From: Sphingomonas sp. UBA1000
GTDB lineage: Bacteria > Pseudomonadota > Alphaproteobacteria > Sphingomonadales > Sphingomonadaceae
Assembly: GCA_002291855.1 (NCBI GenBank)
Contig: DBAW01000172.1
Coordinates: forward strand, 1 to 5,589
DNA: 5,589 bases
Direction of reading: 5' to 3'
This document shows positions 1 through 5,589 of this stretch, piece after piece. A program made the translations under genes and the position numbers. The notes under the pieces were generated by a model. It was not told the origin of the DNA. It saw nothing but the letters and a program-made list of their open reading frames with translations, and did no database searches. Every line of letters starts with the position of its first letter. The first letter of the stretch is position 1.

Positions 1-23
1 GCTACGCGAAGTATCACGGCTGA
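1..23 (+). CDS. C-terminal end of an upstream gene (partial, unidentified)
   Basis: Reading from base 3 gives Y-A-K-Y-H-G and then TGA at 21-23. The codons are in keeping with the G/C-ending style of the window, and a strong stem-loop begins three bases after the stop, as is common at gene ends. Six residues are far too few to name the protein, and the other two forward frames cannot be excluded. The call rests on position and the following hairpin only. Confidence 0.35.
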
Positions 24-25
24 GC

Positions 26-61
26 GCGCAGCCCGCCCGCGCCGCCGGGGCGGATCTGCGC
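26..61 (+). terminator. GC-rich stem-loop after upstream stop, terminator-like
   Basis: GCGCAG (26-31) pairs perfectly with CTGCGC (56-61). Inside it, CCGCCC (33-38) pairs perfectly with GGGCGG (48-53). The two stems are joined by a 1x2 internal loop, and the apical loop is 9 bases. Twelve base pairs in total, nearly all G-C, sit directly behind a plausible stop codon. No T-run follows, so it is not a textbook intrinsic terminator. It could act as a 3' end stabiliser or as a U-poor terminator. Confidence 0.45.
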
Positions 62-196
62 TGCTCATCGGATCGGATCGACCCTTTACAGAAAATCGGG
101 TGTATCTCGCGTGCCGCCCGACGATCCGTCGCATAAGGTCGGTCGGCCCTGTGCCGGCGCGAAATGCGATATGCCGGCCAGCACGGGCGAGGCGAC

Positions 197-204
197 AGGG
201 GGGA
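197..204 (+). promoter_or_regulatory. Ribosome binding site that sets the peptidase start
   Basis: The purine run AGGGGGGA lies 4 bases before the ATG at 209. An in-frame ATG at 164 has no such run and would put 15 charged or Gly-rich residues in front of the signal peptide. The start at 209 is therefore preferred. Confidence 0.6.
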
Positions 205-208
205 CATT

Positions 209-3200
209 ATGAGACTGTTCGGGAGATTGATCGCGGGCGTTTGTGCGTTCGCCGTCACGCCGGTGGCCGCCGAAGAGGGCTTTTATCAATATCCGAGCGC
301 GCGCGGTGATGTGCTGGTGTTTGCAAGCGAAGGCGACCTTTGGCGGACCGGCCGCGAAGGCGGGACAGCCGTGCGGCTCACCAACCATCCGGCCGAAGAG
401 CGGGAGGCCCATGTCTCTCCCGACGGCAGGCTCGTCGCATTCAGCGCCGCCTATGACAGCGAGCGCGATGTCTATGTCATGCCCGTGGCGGGCGGCACGC
501 CGCGTCGCCTCACCTTCGAGGGTGGCTTTATCCAGGTGATCGGCTGGACGCCGGATGGGCGTGTGATGTTCTCGTCACGGCTTGCTGGCGGCGGTCAGGG
601 CGAGGTGCTCTACACTGTCTCTCCGCAGGGCGGGGAGGCGACACCTGTCCCGCTGTGGCGGGCCACGGATGCGACTTTTGGCAGCGATGGCCGCACGCTG
701 TTTTTCTCCCGTCGCGGCCTCTACGCCCGCGCGCGTGACAATGCGGTGCTCTATCGTGGCGGCGGGATGGAGCAATTGTGGCGCTGGACGATGGGGTCTG
801 ACGCCGAGGCCGTGCGCCTGCTCGCCGATTTCGGTGCGCCGATCCGGCACCCGATGTCGGCAGCCGGGCGCATCTGGTTCCTGTCCGACAAGAGCGGCAA
901 GGACGCATTATGGTCGGTCGCGGAGGATGGAAGCGACCTTCGGCAGGTGTCGCCCGACCTGCCCTTTCCGGTGCTGCATGCAAGCATCGACGGCGATACC
1001 GCCTTCCTCCAGAACGGAGCTGATCTTTATGCCGTGTCGTTGGCGAGCGGCCGCCTGAGCAAGCTCTCCATCGACCTTGTGACCGATCGGGAACAGACCC
1101 GTATCCGCGCGCTTGGCGAGCCGCTTGGGCAGCTTGAGGCGGCGCGCATTTCGCCGTCGGGGGAGACGGTCGCGATCACGGCGCGGGGGCGGGTCGCGCT
1201 GGCGGCGCCCAAGCAGTTGCGGCGGGTCGAGTTTGCGGTGCCGGTGGCGGCGCGCGCGCGGCAGGCCGTGCTGGGTGGCGCGGGCGGCAAGGCGTTCATG
1301 ATCCTCGACCAGGGGGATCGCGGTGACATCTTCGCAATGCCGGCGGACGGCACGGGCGCACCGACGGCGGTGACCAAGGGGTATGACGCCCATATCTGGT
1401 CCTTCGCCGTGGCCCCTGATGGCAAGACATTGGTGGTCTGGGACAAGGCGGCGCGGCTCCAGAAGGTCGATGTCGCCACGGGGCGCGTCACGCTGCTGGC
1501 GAAGAACGTCACGGGCGACGATAGCCCGTTCCGCGACCTTGTCTTCTCGCCTGACGGCAAGATGATCGCCTATGCGGAGACATCGCCGGCAAATGGCGGC
1601 AATACCTCTGATCTCTACGTGCAGATCCTTGCAACCGGTGAGCGGGTCAAGGCGACATCGGGCAAGTATAACGACTATGCGCCCGCCTTCGCGCATGATG
1701 GGGCGTGGCTGTATTTCCTGTCCGACCGCAATTTCGATCCGACGCCGGGCAGCCCGTGGGGCGACCGCAACATGGGCGTCGCCTTTCCCAAGCGTGGTGA
1801 GATTTACGCTCTCCAGCTCGACCCCGCGGCCAGGTTCCGCTTCCGCGAGGACAATGAGCTCACGATGAGCAAGGAGGATCGCGAGAAGCGCGAGGCCGAG
1901 GCTGCCGCAGCGACTGGCGAGCGGGGCAAGGACACAGCCAAGGCCGGGGCAGAAAAGGCGCAAAAACCCGCCAGCATCGTGCTCTCCGGTCTTGCCGAGC
2001 GCCTTTACAAGGTGCCTGCCAAGCCGGGTGTCGGCGGGCAGCTGCTGGCCAGCGAGAAGTTCCTCTACACCCGTCGCGACGCAGACGGCGGCGGGGGCGG
2101 GGCCGGCGACGTGGTTGCGATCGCCATCGACAAGAGCGATCCCAAAGAGGAGGTCTTCGCCAAGGGCGCGCTCGACTTTGCGCTGGCCGCCAACGGCAAA
2201 ACCGCGATGGTCGTCACCGGTGCGCCGGCCAAGCCCGTGCTGGCGCTGGTTCCGGCCGAGGCGAAGATGCCGGAAAAGCCTGCGCCGTTCCTGTTGCGGC
2301 TCGACGACTGGCGGCTGATCGTCAATCCTAGGGCCGAATGGCGGCAGATGTTTGTCGATGCCTGGCGGATGCACCGCGACTTCGCCTATGATCCGGCATT
2401 GCGCGGGGTCGACTGGAACGCGGTGCGCGCCGCACATGAGCCGATGCTCGAGCGGATCGGCCACCGCGCCGAACTCAACACGATCCTCGGCCTGATGGCG
2501 TCGCAGCTCGGCATCCTCCACAGCCAGGTGCGCGCCGGCGATCTGCCGGGCGACAGCGAGAACCCCGCCATGGCGTTTCTCGGGGCGAGCTATACCCCGG
2601 TCGCGCAGGGCCTCCGCATCGATCGCATTCTGCGGTCGGAGGACGATCTGGTGTCGCTGCGCCCCCCGCTGCGCCGCCCCGGCGTCGATGTGCGTGAGGG
2701 CGATGTCATCCGGCTGGTCGATGGCCGTGCGGTCGCCTCGCTTGCCGATCTCCGGCTCGCGCTGGCGGGCAAGGCGGGGCAGCAGGTCCGGCTCGATCTC
2801 GCGCGCGCGGGGACGAAACTCAGCGCGATCGTGGAACCAATGACGATCCAGGGCCTTGAGACGGCAAGCTATCTCGATCATGTCGAGGTGAAGCGCGCCC
2901 AGACCAGCACGCTGTCGGGCGGGAAGATTGGCTATATCAGCCTGCGTTCGATGGGATCGTCCGACATTTCAAGCTTTGCCCGCGACTGGTTTCCGCAGCT
3001 CGACAAGCCGGGCCTTGTCATCGACGTTCGCGGCAACAATGGTGGCAACATCGACAGCATCATTGTCGCCATGCTGATGCGCCGCGCCTGGGCGTTCTGG
3101 GCAAAGCCCGACGGAACCGGGACCGCGACGACCAACATGCAGAACGCCTATCGCGGCCATGTCGCGGTGCTGATCGACGAGCGCACCTATTCGGACGGCG

Positions 3201-3565
3201 AAACCTTTGCCGGTGCGGTCAAGGCGCTCGGGCTGGCTCCGCTCATTGGTCAGCGGACCGCAGGGGCGGGCATATGGCTGTCGGATCGCAACCGCCTTGC
3301 CGACAATGGCGGGGTGCGGATCGCCGAGAACGCGCAGTACAGCATCGACGGGCGCTGGATCGTCGAGGGGTATGGCGTGTCGCCCGATCATGAGATCGAC
3401 AATCCGCCGGCCGCAAGCTTCAGGGGCGAAGACGCGCAGCTGCGCGCGGCGATCGCGCTGCTGGAAGCGAAGATCCTGCGCGAACCGGTGCCGACGCTGG
3501 TGCCGCGGCCACTCCCGACGCTTGGCACGCCGGGAGGCGACGTGTTCCCGCTTCCGCGAAAGTGA
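209..3565 (+). CDS. Exported tricorn-protease homologue, S41 family serine peptidase
   Basis: The gene encodes an 1118-residue tricorn-like peptidase, close to the family's usual 1050-1150. Residues 1-21 form a signal peptide (MRLFGRLIAG start, hydrophobic core, VAA before E22) with no lipobox, so the mature protein should be periplasmic. Residues about 25-300 form propeller 1, with PD40-type repeats such as VSPDGRLVAF and DVYVMPVAGGTPRRLT. Residues about 310-690 form propeller 2, interrupted by a charged Lys/Glu/Ala linker (about 553-587) and a Gly-rich loop (627-633). A helical C1 region starts near 705 (HRDFAYDPALRGVDW), a PDZ domain spans about 790-870, and the S41 core about 885-1085. 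Likely catalytic residues are H771, S995 (TYSDGE) and E1053 (EGYGVSPD). The oxyanion-loop region is DVRGNNGGN, with GG at 945-946. The 58-residue Ser-Glu spacing equals that of Thermoplasma tricorn (S965/E1023). The tricorn Ser745 position is Leu770 here. Tricorn cuts short peptides; the substrate of this copy is unknown. No clear promoter was found upstream. Confidence 0.93.
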   Translation: MRLFGRLIAGVCAFAVTPVAAEEGFYQYPSARGDVLVFASEGDLWRTGREGGTAVRLTNHPAEEREAHVSPDGRLVAFSAAYDSERDVYVMPVAGGTPRRLTFEGGFIQVIGWTPDGRVMFSSRLAGGGQGEVLYTVSPQGGEATPVPLWRATDATFGSDGRTLFFSRRGLYARARDNAVLYRGGGMEQLWRWTMGSDAEAVRLLADFGAPIRHPMSAAGRIWFLSDKSGKDALWSVAEDGSDLRQVSPDLPFPVLHASIDGDTAFLQNGADLYAVSLASGRLSKLSIDLVTDREQTRIRALGEPLGQLEAARISPSGETVAITARGRVALAAPKQLRRVEFAVPVAARARQAVLGGAGGKAFMILDQGDRGDIFAMPADGTGAPTAVTKGYDAHIWSFAVAPDGKTLVVWDKAARLQKVDVATGRVTLLAKNVTGDDSPFRDLVFSPDGKMIAYAETSPANGGNTSDLYVQILATGERVKATSGKYNDYAPAFAHDGAWLYFLSDRNFDPTPGSPWGDRNMGVAFPKRGEIYALQLDPAARFRFREDNELTMSKEDREKREAEAAAATGERGKDTAKAGAEKAQKPASIVLSGLAERLYKVPAKPGVGGQLLASEKFLYTRRDADGGGGGAGDVVAIAIDKSDPKEEVFAKGALDFALAANGKTAMVVTGAPAKPVLALVPAEAKMPEKPAPFLLRLDDWRLIVNPRAEWRQMFVDAWRMHRDFAYDPALRGVDWNAVRAAHEPMLERIGHRAELNTILGLMASQLGILHSQVRAGDLPGDSENPAMAFLGASYTPVAQGLRIDRILRSEDDLVSLRPPLRRPGVDVREGDVIRLVDGRAVASLADLRLALAGKAGQQVRLDLARAGTKLSAIVEPMTIQGLETASYLDHVEVKRAQTSTLSGGKIGYISLRSMGSSDISSFARDWFPQLDKPGLVIDVRGNNGGNIDSIIVAMLMRRAWAFWAKPDGTGTATTNMQNAYRGHVAVLIDERTYSDGETFAGAVKALGLAPLIGQRTAGAGIWLSDRNRLADNGGVRIAENAQYSIDGRWIVEGYGVSPDHEIDNPPAASFRGEDAQLRAAIALLEAKILREPVPTLVPRPLPTLGTPGGDVFPLPRK

Positions 3566-3583
3566 TCACCATGCGGACACCGG

Positions 3584-3609
3584 AAAAACCCGCCTGAAGC
3601 GCTGGCGAG
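3584..3609 (-). terminator. Terminator-shaped hairpin facing the minus strand
   Basis: Read on the minus strand, CTCGCC (3609-3604), a 9-base loop and GGCGGG (3594-3589) are followed directly by TTTTT (3588-3584). The stem has six pairs, one of them G-U. On the plus strand the same bases give a C-A mismatch in the stem, and the sequence after it (GCTTGATC) is not a T-run, so the element fits leftward transcription better. It sits 24 bases after the peptidase stop, so it might still help end that transcript. No confident minus-strand gene lies to its right. Confidence 0.4.
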
Positions 3610-3635
3610 GCTTGATCGACCATAGCCGAAAGCGG

Positions 3636-3673
3636 ACCGGCGCTTTGCGGGCAAAGGCGGTGAAGACGCCGGT
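3636..3673. repeat. Bulged inverted repeat, 13 pairs
   Basis: ACCGGCG (3636-3642) pairs perfectly with CGCCGGT (3667-3673). The adjacent CTTTGC (3643-3648) pairs with GCAAAG (3651-3656), leaving a 10-base one-sided bulge at 3657-3666. A tiny CCG-AAAG-CGG hairpin abuts it at 3626-3635. The stem closes equally well on either strand, so the sequence does not say which strand would be transcribed. Confidence 0.45.
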
Positions 3674-3692
3674 GGGCAGCGACCACATCACC

Positions 3693-3710
3693 GCACCGTC
3701 ATGATGGTGC
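3693..3710. promoter_or_regulatory. 18-base near-perfect palindrome, possible operator
   Basis: GCACCGTCATGATGGTGC has two 9-base halves that match with a single mismatch (G3698 against T3705). Uninterrupted dimer-type symmetry of this length in an intergenic gap, about 140 bases before the next start codon, suits a binding site for a dimeric regulator. As RNA it could instead form a 7-pair hairpin with a CAUG loop on the plus strand. No known regulator motif was recognised. Confidence 0.3.
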
Positions 3711-3839
3711 AGGGGCATCCCATTGCGTCCCGGCCCGTTGCCGCGCGCCGCCACAAAGGCAAAACAAGCCGGGACGGGCGGTGGCGGGGGTGCGACAAGC
3801 CATCTTCGCGCCCGCCCGCTCCTGTGGCAGGGAAGGGGC

Positions 3840-3845
3840 GAGGAG
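3840..3845 (+). promoter_or_regulatory. Ribosome binding site of the transglycosylase gene
   Basis: GAGGAG ends at 3845, six bases before the ATG at 3852 and directly touching another in-frame ATG at 3846. The spacing favours 3852. A second purine run, AAGGGG at 3833-3838, lies 7 bases before 3846, so that start remains possible and would add only two residues. Confidence 0.6.
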
Positions 3846-3851
3846 ATGGCG

Positions 3852-5015
3852 ATGGGCGGATCATGGCGCAGGGCCGCAGGGCTGTGGAGCGCAGGGCTGC
3901 GGGGAGGGGCGCTGGCGGCGTTGCTTGCCGGGCCGGCACTGGCGCAGCAAGCAGGCGGTGTTCCGGCGGCTCCGGGCCAGTCGGGTGTGGCGCAAATCGC
4001 CCAGACAGGCGATCCGGCCGCAGCGACGCCGGGGGCTGGCGCAGAGGCTGGCTTTGCCGCGTTTCTGGCGCAGCTGCGTGCCCGGGCGCTGGGTGAGGGA
4101 GTGAGTGCGGCGACGCTCGATGCCGTGCTGCCGACGCTCAGCTTCAACCCGCGCGTGATCGAGCTGGACCGGTCGCAGCCCGGCGGCAATCCGGCGTCCA
4201 CCGCGCCCGCCGCGCGCATTCCGGCCTTTGCGCCCTATCGCGCCCGCCATGTCGATGCCGCGCGCATCACCCGTGGTCGCGCGCGCTATCAGGCGCTGGC
4301 CCCGATCCTGGCGCGGATCGAGGCACAGACCGGCGTTCCCGCGCCGGTGATCGTCGCCATCTGGGGGCATGAAACCAATTATGGCAGCTATACTGGCGGG
4401 TTCGATCTGCCCCGGTCGCTCGCCTCGCTTGCCTATGAGGGGCGGCGGCGGGAGCTGTTCACCGCCGAGCTGATCGCGACGCTCAAGCTGATCGACCGGG
4501 GCATCCCGCGCGAACGGATCAAGGGCAGCTGGGCCGGGGCGACCGGGCATCCGCAGTTTCTGCCCAGCGTCTATCTGCGCGTCGCGCGCGACGGCGACGG
4601 CGATGGCCGCGCCGACATCTGGGGCAGCGAGGCCGATGCGCTCGCCTCCATTGCCGCCTATTTCGTCGATGCCGGGTGGCGGCGGGGCCGGCCCTGGGGC
4701 GTGCCGGCGAGCGCGCCGCCCTTTCTGGACCGGCAGGCGATTGCCGGGCGGCTGGACTCGCCGCGCTGCCCGCGCGTGCATGACCGGCACAGCCGCTGGC
4801 TGACTGTGGCCGAATGGCGCGCACGCGGCGTCGTGCAGACAAGCGGCCCGGTGCTGGCCGATGACGAGCTGGCAAGCCTGATCGAGCCGGACGGGCCGGG
4901 CGCACCCGCTTATCTGCTCACCGGCAACTATCGCGTGATCCTCGACTATAATTGTTCCAACTTCTACGCGCTGTCGGTCGGCCTGCTGGCCGATGCGGTC
5001 GCGCCCGCGTCATGA
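3852..5015 (+). CDS. Lytic murein transglycosylase, MltB family (SLT_2 domain)
   Basis: The product is an exported 387-residue enzyme that cleaves the MurNAc-GlcNAc bond of peptidoglycan to give 1,6-anhydro ends. Residues 1-31 look like a signal peptide ending ALA before Q32. There is no lipobox cysteine, so unlike E. coli MltB this form should be soluble in the periplasm. An Ala/Gly/Gln-rich linker follows. The SLT_2 domain contains the catalytic glutamate E174 in WGHETNYG, then GSWAGATGHPQFLPSVY (TGHPQF at 231-236). Next come DGDGDGRADIW (D247-W257), an Asp-rich loop like the calcium site of Slt35/MltB, and the C-terminal YNCSNFYA (366-373). No peptidoglycan-binding domain follows, and the end lies where the family normally ends. 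The start at 3852 was chosen by its ribosome binding site; a TTG at 3723 would bury the signal peptide. The neighbour tmk follows 84 bases on, on the same strand and in the same frame. The subfamily call is firm; the exact cellular role (cell division, remodelling) is not visible. Confidence 0.93.
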   Translation: MGGSWRRAAGLWSAGLRGGALAALLAGPALAQQAGGVPAAPGQSGVAQIAQTGDPAAATPGAGAEAGFAAFLAQLRARALGEGVSAATLDAVLPTLSFNPRVIELDRSQPGGNPASTAPAARIPAFAPYRARHVDAARITRGRARYQALAPILARIEAQTGVPAPVIVAIWGHETNYGSYTGGFDLPRSLASLAYEGRRRELFTAELIATLKLIDRGIPRERIKGSWAGATGHPQFLPSVYLRVARDGDGDGRADIWGSEADALASIAAYFVDAGWRRGRPWGVPASAPPFLDRQAIAGRLDSPRCPRVHDRHSRWLTVAEWRARGVVQTSGPVLADDELASLIEPDGPGAPAYLLTGNYRVILDYNCSNFYALSVGLLADAVAPAS

Positions 5016-5076
5016 TCCGTTCAACCCGTCCAGAGGTTCGATGCCCCGCCTGATCCGCCCGCCCGTGTTTCCGAGA

Positions 5077-5099
5077 TTGACGGGGCCTTTGACGGGGCC
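5077..5099 (+). repeat. Tandem 11-base repeat ending on the tmk start codon
   Basis: TTGACGGGGCC occurs at 5077-5087 and again at 5089-5099, a 12-base period. The second copy touches the ATG at 5100. Each copy carries a GGGG that could serve as a weak ribosome binding site. Only the second is near enough, being 2 bases from the ATG at 5100 and 8 bases from the GTG at 5106. In the tmk frame the copies would read D-G-A-F-D-G-A. Confidence 0.7.
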
Positions 5100-5589
5100 A
5101 TGCGCGTGACCGGCCGGTTCATCAGCCTTGAAGGCGGGGAAGGCGTCGGCAAATCGACCCAGCTGCTGCTGCTGGCCGAGGCACTGAAGGCGCGCGGGCT
5201 GAATGTCGTCACCACGCGCGAGCCGGGCGGCACGCCGGGGGCAGAGGCGATCCGGGGGCTGTTGATGACCGGCGCGGTCGATCGCTGGTCGCCGCGCACC
5301 GAGGCGCTGCTGTTCGCCGCCGCGCGCGCCGACCATGTCGAACGGGTGATCCGCCCGGCGCTGGCCGCCGGCTGCTGGGTGGTGTGCGACCGGTTCATCG
5401 ATTCCACCCGCGCCTATCAGGGACTCGCCGGCGGGTTGACCGATGACGAGATATTGGCGCTGCACCGCGTCGGCAGCGAAGGGCTGATGCCCGACCGCAC
5501 TCTGGTGCTGACCATGCCGGTGGCTGCCGCCACCGCGCGGATGGTCGCCCGCGACGGCGCCGATGCCGACCGTTTCGCCGCGCGCAATG
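5100..5589 (+). CDS. tmk: dTMP (thymidylate) kinase, 3' end outside the window
   Basis: The enzyme phosphorylates dTMP to dTDP with ATP in the cytoplasm, a required step for dTTP supply. The first 163 residues are present; roughly the last 45 lie beyond the window. Visible motifs are the P-loop EGGEGVGKST (11-20), REPGGTPGAEAIRGLL for dTMP binding, LLFAAARADHVERVIRPAL, and VVCDRFIDSTRAYQG with the DRF motif. The lid segment ARMVARDGADADRF carries arginines, and the P-loop lacks the lysine/arginine of type I enzymes, so it is of the E. coli-like type II. The start is uncertain. ATG 5100 has a GGGG only 2 bases upstream. GTG 5106 has the same run 8 bases upstream and would give M-T-G-R-F-I-S, closer to the usual family start. 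The gene probably shares a transcript with the transglycosylase gene. The reading frame stays open upstream to the transglycosylase stop, with no other start codon in between. Confidence 0.95.
   Translation, partial: MRVTGRFISLEGGEGVGKSTQLLLLAEALKARGLNVVTTREPGGTPGAEAIRGLLMTGAVDRWSPRTEALLFAAARADHVERVIRPALAAGCWVVCDRFIDSTRAYQGLAGGLTDDEILALHRVGSEGLMPDRTLVLTMPVAAATARMVARDGADADRFAARN

Larger units (their letters stand above)
3566..3851. other. Structured intergenic gap, 286 bases
   Basis: No convincing plus-strand gene lies here. The gap holds four inverted-repeat elements: a terminator-shaped hairpin at 3589-3609 with an A/T run at 3584-3588, a bulged hairpin at 3636-3673, an 18-base near-palindrome at 3693-3710, and a long-loop inverted repeat at 3727-3775. 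A 50-codon minus-strand frame (3566-3718) also has coding-like composition. I could not pick out a -35/-10 promoter on either strand. The gap could be the leader of the transglycosylase gene, an unrecognised small RNA, or a decayed gene. Confidence 0.5.

Noticed and set aside
85..106. TTTACA (85-90) and TGTATC (101-106) as a promoter for the peptidase gene
   Set aside because: The spacing of 10 bases is far too short for a -35/-10 pair, and no -10 match sits 16-18 bases after TTTACA.
164..208. Upstream in-frame ATG of the peptidase at 164
   Set aside because: It has no ribosome binding site and would place a charged stretch ahead of a good signal peptide that begins at 209.
1871..1878. AAGGAGGA, an ideal ribosome binding sequence inside the peptidase gene
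   Set aside because: No start codon follows at a usable distance, and the bases simply encode the charged linker (K-E-D).
908..2881. 657-codon open frame on the minus strand inside the peptidase gene
   Set aside because: It lies wholly antisense to a well-supported tricorn gene, its product is Arg/His/Pro/Ala-rich with no domain, and long antisense frames are expected in GC-rich DNA.
3563..3568. TGATCA joining the peptidase stop and a minus-strand stop codon
   Set aside because: A six-base palindrome of this kind is likely by chance and is only meaningful if the minus-strand frame is real.
3861..4790. 309-codon minus-strand frame over the transglycosylase gene
   Set aside because: It is antisense to clear MltB motifs, and its composition (Arg/Gly/Pro-rich) is that of a shadow frame.
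5041..5109. 22-codon frame starting at the ATG at 5041 with AGAGG upstream
   Set aside because: It is very short, Pro/Arg-rich, overlaps the tmk start, and resembles no known leader peptide.

Overview
The window is GC-rich, with strongly G/C-ending codons in all clear genes and the same direction of transcription throughout. The codon style and the protein types suggest an alphaproteobacterium, most likely a sphingomonad (Sphingomonadales). These types are an exported tricorn-like S41 peptidase, an MltB-type lytic transglycosylase of alphaproteobacterial flavour, and a bacterial type II dTMP kinase. This assignment comes from memory of such genomes, not from a search.

Layout: positions 1-23 probably hold the last codons of an upstream plus-strand gene, followed at once by a strong GC hairpin (26-61). 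After about 150 bases with no clear promoter comes a large gene (209-3565) for a secreted, 1118-residue tricorn-protease homologue with two beta-propellers, a PDZ domain and an S41 catalytic core. A 286-base gap (3566-3851) separates it from a lytic murein transglycosylase gene (3852-5015). After a further 84 bases comes the start of tmk, dTMP kinase (5100 onward), which runs off the window.

The peptidase has a signal peptide and should work in the periplasm on peptides or proteins. The transglycosylase is also exported and cuts peptidoglycan glycan strands. dTMP kinase is cytoplasmic and feeds DNA synthesis. The transglycosylase and tmk probably share a transcript. From memory, related genomes often carry an RlpA-like gene and a D-Ala-D-Ala carboxypeptidase between these two, and here both are absent.

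No clearly new multi-gene system is visible. The least explained DNA is the 3566-3851 gap. It contains several inverted repeats, a terminator-shaped element that fits the minus strand better than the plus strand, and a 50-codon minus-strand frame with coding-like base composition. The short mlt-tmk junction, with a tandem repeat ending on the tmk start codon, is the second place to look.
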